From: an uncultured Bacteroides sp. | GTDB lineage: Bacteria; Bacteroidota; Bacteroidia; Bacteroidales; UBA932 | Assembly: GCA_900546925.1 (NCBI GenBank) | Contig: UREV01000006.1 | Span: 1-64,000, forward strand | DNA: 64,000 bases | Direction: 5' to 3' | In this document: piece by piece, positions 25,247-34,721 of the stretch | Position numbering within the stretch: the first letter of the stretch is position 1 | How the letters are laid out: each line of letters starts with the position of its first letter | Notes under the pieces: model-generated | Told to the model about the DNA's origin: nothing | The model's input: only the letters and a program-made list of their open reading frames with translations | The model's database searches: none | Program-made: the position numbers and the translations under genes

Positions 25247-28200
25247 TTAGAATGTAATAGTCACACCGCCTGAAACTGTACGTACAGGTGAACAAACAGC
25301 ATCACTTGTAGCTCCTGTAAAGCTGTAACGAGGATCGAAGCCCTTTCGTACAGACCAGTAGCAGATATTGTCAGCGGTAACATAGAATCTTACGCTGTTA
25401 ATCTTAACCTTGGAAAGAAGACTCTTAGGAAGGTTGTAACCGAACTGAGCTCTCTGGAAGTTAAGATAACTTGCGTTGGTAAGGAATCTGTCAGACATAG
25501 ATACCACATTCTGGTCATTTGCCTGGAATCGAGGAATATCAGTGTTGGTATTCTCAGGAGTCCATCCCTTGAGTACATCCTTGTGGATATTATAACCTAC
25601 CGAGCTACCAGGGACGTTCATGAGTGAAGCATATCCGCTGTCGTAAGCTTTACCTCCGATGGAATAAGTGAAGTCCACAGAAAGGTCGAAGTTCCAGAAA
25701 GAAATGCTGGTACCGAAACCACCGTAAAGGATAGGTGTAGGAACTGAACAGAGGTAGTCAGTAGCCTCACTGTACTTGGTAGTAGTCTCGCGGGTAACTT
25801 TACCTGTCGCCTCATCAGTAACATCTTTATACCACATGGAAAGACCGGTAGTAGGCTCTACGCCTGCATACTTCGGCATGAGGAAGGTGTTGAGAGAAAG
25901 GCCTTCTCCGACAAACTTGTTACCTGTAGCATAACCTGAGTGTCCTTCAACAGTCTTCTTCTTGTTAGCCTCAGGGAGACGGATAATCTTGTTTGAATAA
26001 TTGGTTGCATTCAAATAGATATCCCAGTTCACATTATGAGACCTGATGGCAGTAGCATTGATAGCGAACTCGACTCCGGAGTTTCTCATATCTCCTACGT
26101 TACCATAGTATCCGCTGTAACCCTGTGAAGAAGGAACGGTCACCCAATAAAGCATATCAGATGTCTTTCTGTAGAAATACTCCACGCTACCTGAAAGTCT
26201 GTTGTTGAAGAACTCGAAGTCCGCACCTGCGTTAAAGTTGGTGTTGGTCTCCCAAGTTACCTTCTTGTTACCCTTAGTGTTGAATACTACAGAAACCTCA
26301 CCATCAGCGTTCTGGATGTAATATGTATCGGTGTAACGGTAACTACCGATGTTATCATTACCCTGAGAACCGATGGAAGCTTTAATCTTGAGCATGTCTA
26401 CCCAAGGAGCGTTGAACCATGGCTCTTTGTTGATAAGATAACCTACACCGGCTGACCAGAAGTCACCCCAGCGGTAGTCAGGATGGAATCTTGAAGAAGC
26501 ATCTCTACGATAAGATGCACTGAGGAAGATCTTGGAATCGAAGTCATACATCGCACGTGCGAAGTAACCCTCGTTGTTATAAGAAGATCTGCTTGAACTT
26601 GCATTCTGTCCGTCTACAACAGCACCGTCAAGTTCTGTAACATTGCTGGCGAACAATTTCTTCTTGTAAGCAGAAAGTCCATATACATCTCTTGTATAGT
26701 TCTCATGTCCGAGGAGAACATTCAAATGATGGTTGCCTGCGATAGTCTTGTCATAAGAAAGGAGTTCCTGAAGGTTATAATAGAACTGTCTTTCATGTGC
26801 CTTGGCGATAGTACCGCCATCAGTAGCGAACTGACCATACCACATATTGGAGATATCAGTAGTACGTGACTCGTCCAAACCGACACCGACATTGAAAGTA
26901 AAGGTGAAATCCTTAAGGAATTTAACCTCAGCGAAACCTGTACCGGCAAAAGCGTTGCCCTCTGTCTGAATCTTGTCGAGTGTCACAGCCTGGAGTCCGT
27001 TGGAGTTGGACTGTACCGGACGGGACAGACCTGCATTCGCCGCATTACCATAGTCATATCTCTTGAGACCATGCTCGTCTTTCATGATATTACCATTCTC
27101 ATCACGGATGTAAAGAGGATAGATAGGAGCAATAGAGTTGGCAAATGCGAAGATGTTACCTGTATCTGATGAGCCTTCACTACCGTTGGCGTTGTTCCAA
27201 GTGAAGTTTGTATAGCTCATGTTGGCACCGACCTTCAACCAGTCTTTTGCCTGATAGTCAGCCTTCAAGCGAGCGGTATAACGCTTCATGTTCTCACCTT
27301 CGATGATACCGTTGTTGTCGAGATATCCGAAAGATGCGAGGAATGTAGATTTGTCATTACCCGCAGCGACACTGACGTTATATTCCTGACGAAGTGAACT
27401 CTTATAAGCTTCCTTCATCCAGTCATCCGGATAGAGGTAGTATTTCTGGCCATTATAATCCACGATACGTCCGAGGGTAGCGTTAGGATTAAGTTTACCG
27501 TTCATACCGATAAGGTTTTCGCCCTCAGGAAGAGTGTAGACATTATAACCGAGACCACCATTTTTCGCGCTGGAGCCGATTGTCGAAGCAGCTTTCTGGT
27601 ATGCTGCAGCAGAAGACAAGCCCTGAGCGTTTACGAAATAGTTATATCTTGAGAGATAGTAAGCCTCATAGTACTGGCCAGGTTCTCTGATATAATCATA
27701 GTCCCTTGCAGCTTTCGAGTTCACACCGACTTTAGCGTCCAATGTAACGACTGCCTGACCCTTCTTTGCTTTCTTGGTGGTAATCATGATGACACCATTC
27801 GCACCACGGGCACCGTAAAGAGCGTTGGAAGCAGCATCTTTAAGGACTGTCATGGACTCGATATCAGAGTTGTTGATATTGTTCAAGTCTCCGTCATAAG
27901 GGACACCATCGACAATATAAAGAGGTGAAGAACCAGCACTGATGGAACTGATACCACGGATGATGATAGATGGCTTTGCTGACAATGAACCCGAACTTGT
28001 GGTAAGCTGCACTCCGGCAACCTTTCCTTCAAGCGCCCTGGTAACACTTGTTGCCTGCATCTTCTCGATAGATTCGGATTTGATGACAGAAGCGGATCCG
28101 GTAAATGATTCCTTGGTAGCAGTACCGAATGCCACAACGATGGTTTCATCAAGTTGCTGCTGATCTACTTCAAGTTTGACATTAATAACCGCCTTATTTC

Positions 28201-28459
28201 CGACAGCTACTTCCTGAGAGATGTAGCCCATAAAAGAGAAAACAAGGATACCGTCCTTAGGGACAGTAATAGAATAATGTCCTTCAGCATTTGTACTCGT
28301 ACCAGTCATGGATCCCTTAACCATAACAGATGCGAACGGTACAGCTTCTCCAGAAGATGCATCAGTAACCACTCCGGACACTTTCACGTTCTGGGCAAAA
28401 GCCACAGAAGACCATGCAAGCATCACAAAGGCTGTGATAAGAAGACAAATCTTTCTCAT
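25247..28459 (-). CDS. SusC/RagA-family TonB-dependent outer-membrane transporter
   Basis: 1070 residues with a cleavable signal peptide (ending VAFAQ near 23). Next comes a carboxypeptidase-regulatory-like domain (VKVSGVVTDASSGEAVPF, 28-100), the TonB-box/plug entry ETIVVAFGTATKESFTGS (near 105) and the plug with GVMITTKK-type motif (GARGANGVIMITTK, near 215). The remaining about 800 residues form the barrel and end in the typical aromatic GGVTITF. No N-terminal anti-sigma-interacting (STN) domain is present, so control by an ECF sigma/anti-sigma pair is unlikely. First gene of the minus-strand operon susC-susD-lipoprotein. Confidence 0.96.
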   Translation of the reverse strand: MRKICLLITAFVMLAWSSVAFAQNVKVSGVVTDASSGEAVPFASVMVKGSMTGTSTNAEGHYSITVPKDGILVFSFMGYISQEVAVGNKAVINVKLEVDQQQLDETIVVAFGTATKESFTGSASVIKSESIEKMQATSVTRALEGKVAGVQLTTSSGSLSAKPSIIIRGISSISAGSSPLYIVDGVPYDGDLNNINNSDIESMTVLKDAASNALYGARGANGVIMITTKKAKKGQAVVTLDAKVGVNSKAARDYDYIREPGQYYEAYYLSRYNYFVNAQGLSSAAAYQKAASTIGSSAKNGGLGYNVYTLPEGENLIGMNGKLNPNATLGRIVDYNGQKYYLYPDDWMKEAYKSSLRQEYNVSVAAGNDKSTFLASFGYLDNNGIIEGENMKRYTARLKADYQAKDWLKVGANMSYTNFTWNNANGSEGSSDTGNIFAFANSIAPIYPLYIRDENGNIMKDEHGLKRYDYGNAANAGLSRPVQSNSNGLQAVTLDKIQTEGNAFAGTGFAEVKFLKDFTFTFNVGVGLDESRTTDISNMWYGQFATDGGTIAKAHERQFYYNLQELLSYDKTIAGNHHLNVLLGHENYTRDVYGLSAYKKKLFASNVTELDGAVVDGQNASSSRSSYNNEGYFARAMYDFDSKIFLSASYRRDASSRFHPDYRWGDFWSAGVGYLINKEPWFNAPWVDMLKIKASIGSQGNDNIGSYRYTDTYYIQNADGEVSVVFNTKGNKKVTWETNTNFNAGADFEFFNNRLSGSVEYFYRKTSDMLYWVTVPSSQGYSGYYGNVGDMRNSGVEFAINATAIRSHNVNWDIYLNATNYSNKIIRLPEANKKKTVEGHSGYATGNKFVGEGLSLNTFLMPKYAGVEPTTGLSMWYKDVTDEATGKVTRETTTKYSEATDYLCSVPTPILYGGFGTSISFWNFDLSVDFTYSIGGKAYDSGYASLMNVPGSSVGYNIHKDVLKGWTPENTNTDIPRFQANDQNVVSMSDRFLTNASYLNFQRAQFGYNLPKSLLSKVKINSVRFYVTADNICYWSVRKGFDPRYSFTGATSDAVCSPVRTVSGGVTITF

Positions 28460-28776
28460 AAGCTTTATATATTAGTTTAACATAAATTTTGAAATACCTT
28501 TCGTGAGCGCCATGCGCCAGTCACAAAGATAGAAAAAATAAATTTATAAAAACAACTCCCGACTCATAAATATTCATTCGGAAAACAATTGAATTGTAAC
28601 GATTTAAGGTTTAAAAACTATAAGTAAAATCCTATTAATAGTTTCAAATTTTGTATGCAAGCAAACGTTAACTTCGCAAATATGAACCATTTGGCTTAAC
28701 TTAAAATTTTTAAGCAATGACACGTAATTTACTTTGAAAACGTTTCAACAAAGATATCAATATTTACAAATAAAAA
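28460..28776 (-). other. Upstream region of the SusC gene, no gene found
   Basis: AT-rich DNA without a convincing open frame. It holds the SusC promoter at 28523-28555. I see no operator-like palindrome beyond that. Confidence 0.6.
28523..28555 (-). promoter_or_regulatory. Promoter of the SusC-SusD operon
   Basis: On the minus strand TTG (28553-28555), 21 nt and TATCTTTGT (28523-28531) fit the Bacteroidota consensus; the leader to the ATG at 28459 is about 55-60 nt. Confidence 0.6.
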
Positions 28777-28802
28777 GCGGAGACCACAATTGCAGTCTCC
28801 GC
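28777..28802 (-). terminator. Terminator after lspA
   Basis: GCGGAGAC (28777-28784) pairs perfectly with GTCTCCGC (28795-28802); on the minus strand five T follow. Ends the ileS-traR-lspA operon. Confidence 0.9.
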
Positions 28803-28833
28803 CATTTTGCGATATCTTATTATTATACAACTG

Positions 28834-29472
28834 TCAATTATCCTTCACCTTCGGCTCCGAAGCGAAGAACTTATACTGGAAAAGGATAAGATAGAAAGCC
28901 CCTACAGTAACACAACTGTCCGCGAAATTGAACACCGGTTCGAAGAACCTGAATGGGTGTCCTCCCACAAATGGAACCCATGAGGGCCACTCGGTGTCTA
29001 TCAGCGGAAAGTAGAACATGTCCACTACTTTGCCGAACATTACAGGTGCATAACTGCCACCGAACTGTGCGACATCATAGGCAGATGAGGCTGAAAATAT
29101 CTGTCCGTATAACAGGCAGTCTATAATATTACCCAAGGCACCGGCTGTTATCAGCGTCAGACCGACAAGAACACCGGTCGGTACCGGCTTCCCGTCACGT
29201 CCTTTGCGTACCATACTGGAAATCCACCAGCACAGGGCGCCGAAAAGTACCAACCGGAATGATGTCAGCAGAAACTTGCCGAACATTCCGCCGAATTTCA
29301 TGCCGAACGCCATGCCCTCGTTCTCGATGAACAATATCTGGAACCAGTCTCCCATGACACTGAAATGTTCTCCCAATGTCATATTGGTCTTGATCAGGAC
29401 CTTGATGATCTGATCGATGATTACCAGCATTGTCCCGAGCAAAAGCAGGCCCTTGCCTCTGGATATCTTCAT
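28834..29472 (-). CDS. lspA: Lipoprotein signal peptidase II
   Basis: About 212 residues, integral inner-membrane aspartyl protease that removes lipoprotein signal peptides after lipidation. Four hydrophobic segments are visible. The two catalytic Asp lie in GNIIDCLLYG and FNFADSCVTVG, matching the family motifs. The upstream in-frame ATG at 29493 lies inside the previous gene; the ATG at 29472 sits 4 nt after that gene's stop and behind GGAGGAAAGAGG, so it is preferred. A loop of about 30 residues between the two Asp motifs is longer than in E. coli, as usual for Bacteroidota. The many lipoproteins in this window depend on this enzyme. Confidence 0.95.
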   Translation of the reverse strand: MKISRGKGLLLLGTMLVIIDQIIKVLIKTNMTLGEHFSVMGDWFQILFIENEGMAFGMKFGGMFGKFLLTSFRLVLFGALCWWISSMVRKGRDGKPVPTGVLVGLTLITAGALGNIIDCLLYGQIFSASSAYDVAQFGGSYAPVMFGKVVDMFYFPLIDTEWPSWVPFVGGHPFRFFEPVFNFADSCVTVGAFYLILFQYKFFASEPKVKDN

Positions 29473-29476
29473 AAAT

Positions 29477-29896
29477 CTACCTCTTTCCTCCATTCATCTT
29501 CTCCTTGGCCTCGACCGTAAGTGTGGCGTGAGGGACAAGACGAAGTCTTTCCTTAGGGATCAATTTGCCGGTAGCACGGCAGATACCATAGGTCTTATTC
29601 TCGATACGTACGAGTGCAGCCTCCAGATTCTGAATGAACTTGTACTGCCTCTGGGCCAGCTGGCTTGCCTCTTCACGGGAAAGCTGTGTGGCACCATCGT
29701 CCTCAACGGTCTTGAATGAAGGAATGGTATCTTCTATATCATTTGTTCCGTTATGCATGACGACCCTGCGCAGAGTGTTGTACTCTGCCTTGGCCTTCTC
29801 AAGCATATCCACGATGATTCTTCTGAATTCCTCCAGTTCCTCATCACTGTAACGAGTCTTCTCAGTGGTCTGCCCGTCCATCTTGTTCTCTTCCAT
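29477..29896 (-). CDS. TraR/DksA-family protein without the full zinc finger
   Basis: 139 residues. The N-terminal half is a coiled-coil-like acidic/basic helix (YSDEELEEFRRIIVDMLEKAK) and the C-terminal part keeps the family phrase YGICRATGKLIPKERL. Classical DksA has four zinc-binding Cys; here only one Cys remains (ICRATG), and the other positions are Thr, Val and similar. This degenerate form between ileS and lspA is typical of Bacteroidales, so it is not a local defect. Family members bind the RNA polymerase secondary channel; whether this version does is unproven. Co-transcribed with ileS (19 nt gap) and lspA. Confidence 0.85.
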   Translation of the reverse strand: MEENKMDGQTTEKTRYSDEELEEFRRIIVDMLEKAKAEYNTLRRVVMHNGTNDIEDTIPSFKTVEDDGATQLSREEASQLAQRQYKFIQNLEAALVRIENKTYGICRATGKLIPKERLRLVPHATLTVEAKEKMNGGKR

Positions 29897-29914
29897 AATA
29901 GAATAGTTTTAATG

Positions 29915-32900
29915 TTATATGCGTTTCACCGCAATCCTTATTGATGTGTCGTTCCATTCGACTTCCATCGCCTCGGCACTCGCCTCCGCAGCCGATTTGA
30001 GTTCGACTGTATGGGCCAATGTCTGTGAAGCGACGTAGTCGTGATAAGCTGCCAGGGATTTTTCGATTTCCGCGTGCTGCTCACCATCTGCAAAGACAGT
30101 CACATCCACTTTATCGGTAACATCGAATCCGCTGTCCTTTCTGATATTCTGGATTCTGTTGACCAACTCACGCGCAACGCCTTCATTCTTAAGCTCTTCG
30201 CTAATTTCGATGTCCAGTGCTAATGTCAACTGTCCTTCTGAAGCCACGAGCCATCCCGGCATATCCTCTGAAGAAATCATGTAGTCTCCAGGATTCAGGA
30301 TGACCTCACCTCCTTCGAGTGCGAGGGTGTAAGGCTTTCCTTCTGCTTCAGCTGCCTGGATAGCATTGATCTCTGCCTGAGGGATTTCAGTGAAGGCTCC
30401 GGCGATCTCTTTCATTCTTTTGCCGTATACCTTGCCGAGAGTCTTGAAGTTAGGGCGGATCTTCTTGGTGATGATGCCTGTGGTATCGGCGATGAATTCT
30501 GCCTCTTTCACATTGACCTCACCCAGAATCAGTCCTTTCACTTTTTCGAGCTGCTCGCGGACTTTATCCGAGATGACAGGGATGACGAGCTTCGAGAGCG
30601 GCTGGCGCACCTTGATGTTCACCTTGCGTCTGAGGGCGAGCACCATGGATGAAGCTCTCTGCGCGAGCTCCATTCTCTCTTCGAGGTCTTTGTCAATGAC
30701 GGATTCGTCGTATTTCGGCATCAGGACGTAGTGTACTGACTCTTCGCCGCCAGGTACGAGGTCCTTGTAGAGCTGGTCCATATAGAATGGTGCGATAGGC
30801 GCAGCCAATATGGCGATGTTCTTAAGTACCTCATACAGAGTCTGGTACGCAGCGAGTTTATCTTCGTTGTCAGCGCTGCCCCAGAAACGTTTCCTGTTCA
30901 GACGGACGTACCAGTTGCTGAGGTGGTCGCAGACGAAGTCCTGAATCAGACGTCCTGCATTGCATACGTCGTAGTCTTCATAGGAAGCCTCCACGTCTTT
31001 TATCAATGTGTTCATCAGTGAGATGATCCATCTGTCGATTTCCGGACGACGCTCGTATGGAACTGCCGGTGCTTCAGGATCGAAGTTGTCGACGTTCGCA
31101 TAAAGCGCGAAGAATGAGTATGTATTATATAAGGTTCCGAAGAACTTCCTTCTTACTTCATCCACGCCTTCCTGGTCATAACGGAGGTTATCCCAAGGCT
31201 GGGCATTGGTAAGCATGTACCATCTGAGCGCGTCTGCACCGAATTTGTCGAGCTGGTCGAACGGATCGACTGCGTTGCCGAGGCGTTTACTCATCTTGTT
31301 GCCGTCCTTATCGAGTACCAATCCATTGGAAATCACGCGTTTGAATGCGCATGTTCCACTTACCATGGTATGGATGGCATGCAAAGTATAGAACCATCCA
31401 CGTGTCTGGTCCACGCCTTCTGCGATGAAGTCAGCGGTGCATCCGAATTTAGGTGAGTCGATTCCGCGCAGACCTTCCTGTGCATACGGCATTGACCCGG
31501 AATCGAACCAAACGTCGATCAGGTCGCTCTCGCGGGTCATCTTCTTGCCTGAATCGGAAACGAGGTAGATCTCGTCGACATACGGCCTGTGGAGGTCGAT
31601 CTTGTCGTAGTTCTCCTTGCTCATATCCTCAGGATCGAAACCTTTCTCTTTCAGAGGGTTAGATGTCATGACACCAGCAGCGACAGCCTTTTCGATTTCC
31701 GCATAGAATTCTTTCAGGCTACCGATACACTTCTCTTCCTTGCCGTCTTCTGTACGCCAGATAGGAAGAGGTGTTCCCCAGAAACGGCTTCTGGAGAGGT
31801 TCCAGTCCTGAATATTCTCAAGCCACTGACCGAAACGGCCCGTTCCGGTAGATTCAGGCTTCCATGTAATGGTCTTGTTCAGCGCAACCATCTGATCCTT
31901 GACTGCTGTAGTCTTTATGAACCAAGCGTCGAGAGGATAGTAGAGCACCGGCTTGTCGGTTCTCCAGCTGTGAGGATAGCTATGGACATGTTTCTGAATC
32001 TTGAACGCGCGTCCGTCCATCTTCATCATCATGCAGAGATCCACATCGAGTGTCGGAGCATCCTTAGGGAGAGAATCGTCGAAAGCATTTTTCACGAATC
32101 TTCCCGCATACTCCTTGTACTCAGGAGAAACATGGGTCTTCACGTATTCCGGATCGAGGTCCTCCAATGGATAGAAACGACCGTCGTGATCTATCTGAGG
32201 CTGCATATTGCCGTTCTTGTCCAGCACCATCATAGGCGGGATGCCGGCAGCTGTAGCCACTTTCTTATCGTCAGCTCCGAAAGTAGGAGCGATATGTACG
32301 ATACCTGTAGTTCCCTCATCTATAGAGACATAGTCTCCAGGAATCACTCTGAAGGCGTCGCCTTCGAGAGGTTTGAACCAAGGAATCAGCTGATGATATC
32401 TGATGCCCACCAGTTCAGATCCCTTGAATGTTCCGTCGAGAACCTTGAAAGGAATAAGTTTGTCGCCAGGTTTGTAATCCTCGAGTGAAAGCTCGGCAGC
32501 CTTAGGGCTGAACCAGGTCGATACCAATGCCTTTGCTACGATGTAAATAGCTTCTGCACCGGTGTATGGGTTAAATGACTTCACCCTTACATATTCGATG
32601 TTAGGGCCAACGCAAAGCGCTGTGTTTGAAGGCAATGTCCATGGAGTTGTGGTCCATGCGAGGAAGTATACCGGCAAGGTCTCCAGGCCGAAGAGCGGCT
32701 GTGACTTGGCATCTTTTATGACTTCGAACTGTACAGTGGCTGTAGTATCGGTAACATCTTTATAACATCCCGGCTGGTTAAGTTCGTGTGAACTCAAGCC
32801 TGTACCGTCGGATGGAGAATATGGCTGGATAGAGAATCCCTTGTAGAGGAGCCCCTTGTCATAAATCTTTCTGAGAAGATACCAGAGAGTTTCGATGTAA

Positions 32901-33361
32901 CGGTTATCATAAGTGATGTAAGGATCGTCCATGTCCACCCAATAGCCGATACGCTCAGTCATGTTCACCCACTCGCGGGTGTATTTCATGACTTCATGAC
33001 GGCAAGTGTCATTGTACTCTGCCACGGAAATCTTTTTTCCGATGTCATCCTTATGTATTCCAAGTTTCTTCTCGACACCTATTTCAACAGGCAGACCGTG
33101 GGTATCCCATCCTGCACGGCGGTTTACCTTATAACCTGTCTGAGTCTTATAGCGGCAAATGGAGTCCTTAATGGAACGAGCCATTACGTGATGAATGCCA
33201 GGCATTCCGTTAGCTGACGGCGGTCCTTCGAAAAAGATGAATTCAGGAGCGCCTTCTCTAAGTTCGAGTGATTTCTCGAACGCATGATGCGATTTCCATC
33301 TGTCAAGCACCTCTTTGCCGACAGATACCAGATCCAAGCCCTTGTACTCTTTGAATGTCAT
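29915..33361 (-). CDS. ileS: Isoleucyl-tRNA synthetase
   Basis: 1148 residues, class I aminoacyl-tRNA synthetase that charges tRNA-Ile and edits valine. The HIGH-type signature is GIHHV near residue 56 (PSANGMPGIHHVMAR) and the KMSKS loop is DGNKMSKRLGN near 690. The CP1 editing insertion lies between them (TTPWTLPSNTALCVG, DEGTTGIVHIAPTFGADD). The length and the form of the C-terminal domain match the second, eukaryote-like IleS type (ileS2-like), which often confers mupirocin resistance; that is a family-level remark. First gene of the ileS-traR-lspA operon, with a divergent promoter shared with cvpA. Confidence 0.97.
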   Translation of the reverse strand: MTFKEYKGLDLVSVGKEVLDRWKSHHAFEKSLELREGAPEFIFFEGPPSANGMPGIHHVMARSIKDSICRYKTQTGYKVNRRAGWDTHGLPVEIGVEKKLGIHKDDIGKKISVAEYNDTCRHEVMKYTREWVNMTERIGYWVDMDDPYITYDNRYIETLWYLLRKIYDKGLLYKGFSIQPYSPSDGTGLSSHELNQPGCYKDVTDTTATVQFEVIKDAKSQPLFGLETLPVYFLAWTTTPWTLPSNTALCVGPNIEYVRVKSFNPYTGAEAIYIVAKALVSTWFSPKAAELSLEDYKPGDKLIPFKVLDGTFKGSELVGIRYHQLIPWFKPLEGDAFRVIPGDYVSIDEGTTGIVHIAPTFGADDKKVATAAGIPPMMVLDKNGNMQPQIDHDGRFYPLEDLDPEYVKTHVSPEYKEYAGRFVKNAFDDSLPKDAPTLDVDLCMMMKMDGRAFKIQKHVHSYPHSWRTDKPVLYYPLDAWFIKTTAVKDQMVALNKTITWKPESTGTGRFGQWLENIQDWNLSRSRFWGTPLPIWRTEDGKEEKCIGSLKEFYAEIEKAVAAGVMTSNPLKEKGFDPEDMSKENYDKIDLHRPYVDEIYLVSDSGKKMTRESDLIDVWFDSGSMPYAQEGLRGIDSPKFGCTADFIAEGVDQTRGWFYTLHAIHTMVSGTCAFKRVISNGLVLDKDGNKMSKRLGNAVDPFDQLDKFGADALRWYMLTNAQPWDNLRYDQEGVDEVRRKFFGTLYNTYSFFALYANVDNFDPEAPAVPYERRPEIDRWIISLMNTLIKDVEASYEDYDVCNAGRLIQDFVCDHLSNWYVRLNRKRFWGSADNEDKLAAYQTLYEVLKNIAILAAPIAPFYMDQLYKDLVPGGEESVHYVLMPKYDESVIDKDLEERMELAQRASSMVLALRRKVNIKVRQPLSKLVIPVISDKVREQLEKVKGLILGEVNVKEAEFIADTTGIITKKIRPNFKTLGKVYGKRMKEIAGAFTEIPQAEINAIQAAEAEGKPYTLALEGGEVILNPGDYMISSEDMPGWLVASEGQLTLALDIEISEELKNEGVARELVNRIQNIRKDSGFDVTDKVDVTVFADGEQHAEIEKSLAAYHDYVASQTLAHTVELKSAAEASAEAMEVEWNDTSIRIAVKRI

Positions 33362-33372
33362 AGTTTTTTATA

Positions 33373-33381
33373 TATTTTTGC
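33373..33381 (+). promoter_or_regulatory. -7 element for cvpA-tsaB
   Basis: TATTTTTGC fits TAnnTTTGC, 43 nt upstream of the cvpA start, overlapping the divergent ileS promoter. Confidence 0.5.
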
Positions 33382-33386
33382 AGTTT

Positions 33387-33419
33387 GCAAATATAGTGAA
33401 TTATCATTTTTAAACAAAA
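33387..33419 (-). promoter_or_regulatory. Promoter of ileS
   Basis: On the minus strand TTTTG (33415-33419), exactly 19 nt and TATATTTGC (33387-33395) make a near-ideal promoter, 26 nt before the ATG. Confidence 0.75.
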
Positions 33420-33423
33420 CTAG

Positions 33424-33915
33424 ATGTGCGTACTTGATATCATATTGTCACTCTGCTTGATAATAGCACTTGTACAAGGCCTTTTGAAGGGGTTCACGGA
33501 ACAAATTATAGCATTGGTATCCATAATTGCAGGGACATGGATTGCATTCAAATTCTCCAAACTCGTATGCAATCTGATACAGCCTTACCTGAACGCTTCC
33601 GAAAAATTTTTATACGTACTCGTGTTCATTCTCATGGTAGCCCTGGTCATCTGCCTCTTCCACCTGCTCGGAAAGATAATCAAGGCCAGCATCAAGTTCG
33701 TCATGCTTGGATGGCTGGACAGGCTGCTCGGCGCCATCTTCTCCACTATAAAGGCAGCATTGATCATAGGAATAGTCATCATATTGTTCAGCACGATCAA
33801 CTCCACATTCCATGTGGTAGAGCAGAAATATCTGGACGAATCCGTACTCTACACCCCGCTGAAGAATATCGCATACGACATATTCCCTTATTTAAAGCAA
33901 TTATTATTCAAATAG
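33424..33915 (+). CDS. cvpA: CvpA-family inner-membrane protein
   Basis: 163 residues with four predicted membrane helices (ILSLCLIIALVQGLLKG, IIALVSIIAGTWIAF, LYVLVFILMVALVICLF, IIGIVIILFSTINS). The opening MCVLDIILSLCLIIALVQG and the following KGFTEQ are typical of CvpA (colicin V production) proteins, which support envelope stress tolerance; the molecular activity is unknown. It lies 7 nt before tsaB and shares the promoter region with the divergent ileS. Confidence 0.88.
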   Translation: MCVLDIILSLCLIIALVQGLLKGFTEQIIALVSIIAGTWIAFKFSKLVCNLIQPYLNASEKFLYVLVFILMVALVICLFHLLGKIIKASIKFVMLGWLDRLLGAIFSTIKAALIIGIVIILFSTINSTFHVVEQKYLDESVLYTPLKNIAYDIFPYLKQLLFK

Positions 33916-33922
33916 ATACGAC

Positions 33923-34612
33923 ATGGAACGCATACTTTTCATAGAGACTTCTACAGAACTCTGCTCCACTGCCCTCTCGGAGGACGGAAAAATAATATCT
34001 GTCAGGGAAAATGCTGAAAGGAAACACGCATCGCTCACAGCCCCGTTCATAAAGGAAATGCTGGATGAGCATAATTTGAGTGTCAAGGACTGCAGCGCTG
34101 TATGTGTAAGCATGGGCCCGGGTTCATACACCGGCCTAAGAGTAGGCGTATCCACCGCTAAAGGTCTCTGTTTCGGCGCAGGACTTCCGCTTATGGCCAT
34201 AGGTTCTTTGGACACGCTAGTCTGGCAGGCCATCGGGGAAAACCTGGTTCCTGAAGGATGCAAATATATCGTCCCGATGATCGACGCGCGCAGAATGGAG
34301 GTCTACACCGCCGTCTTCACGCCTGACGGAAAGCAAGTTACAGAGACAGAACCCAAAATCATTGACCCGGACAGTTATTCCGACCTTCTGGCGCAGGGGC
34401 CGGTGCTTTTCATCGGCGACGGTGCCGGCAAGTGCGCGGATCTCATAAAATCGCCTGCCGCGACCTTCGTGCAGACCTGCCCGAGGGCTAAGTCAATGCT
34501 GTTGCCTGCGGAGAAGCTTTACGCCGAAAAACATTTCGAGGATACGGCGTATTTCGAGCCGTTCTACCTCAAGGAATTCGTTCCGACCATCTCCAAGAAA
34601 AGCGTTTTTTAG
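33923..34612 (+). CDS. tsaB: tRNA threonylcarbamoyladenosine biosynthesis protein TsaB
   Basis: 229 residues of the ASKHA/Gcp-like fold. The start MERILFIETSTELCSTAL and the core MGPGSYTGLRVGVSTAKGLCFG are characteristic of TsaB. It acts in the TsaB-TsaD-TsaE complex that places the t6A modification at position 37 of ANN-decoding tRNAs, including the tRNA-Ile charged by the neighbouring ileS product. TsaB has lost the metal-binding His pair of TsaD, and none is seen here. Second gene after cvpA, followed by a hairpin at 34674. Confidence 0.95.
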   Translation: MERILFIETSTELCSTALSEDGKIISVRENAERKHASLTAPFIKEMLDEHNLSVKDCSAVCVSMGPGSYTGLRVGVSTAKGLCFGAGLPLMAIGSLDTLVWQAIGENLVPEGCKYIVPMIDARRMEVYTAVFTPDGKQVTETEPKIIDPDSYSDLLAQGPVLFIGDGAGKCADLIKSPAATFVQTCPRAKSMLLPAEKLYAEKHFEDTAYFEPFYLKEFVPTISKKSVF

Positions 34613-34673
34613 TTCATTTTCAAAAGAGGAGTGTACCGGACGTACCTGACTGATGAGAAAAAAGACGAACAAA

Positions 34674-34702
34674 GCCGGGCTCTCGAGTGAGGGTCCGGCC
34701 TT
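34674..34702. terminator. Convergent terminator between tsaB and the TlpA-like gene
   Basis: GCCGG (34674-34678) pairs with CCGGC (34695-34699) with an inner CTC/GAG pairing. The outer AA/TT adds bases. The T tail is short on both strands, so the call is moderate. The 34613-34670 stretch has no other feature. Confidence 0.5.
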
Positions 34703-34721
34703 CGTTATATGATGGGAAATT

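Noticed and set aside
31589..32488. 300-codon open frame on the plus strand inside ileS
   Set aside because: It is opposite a complete, motif-bearing ileS and has no recognisable protein features; a third-position shadow.
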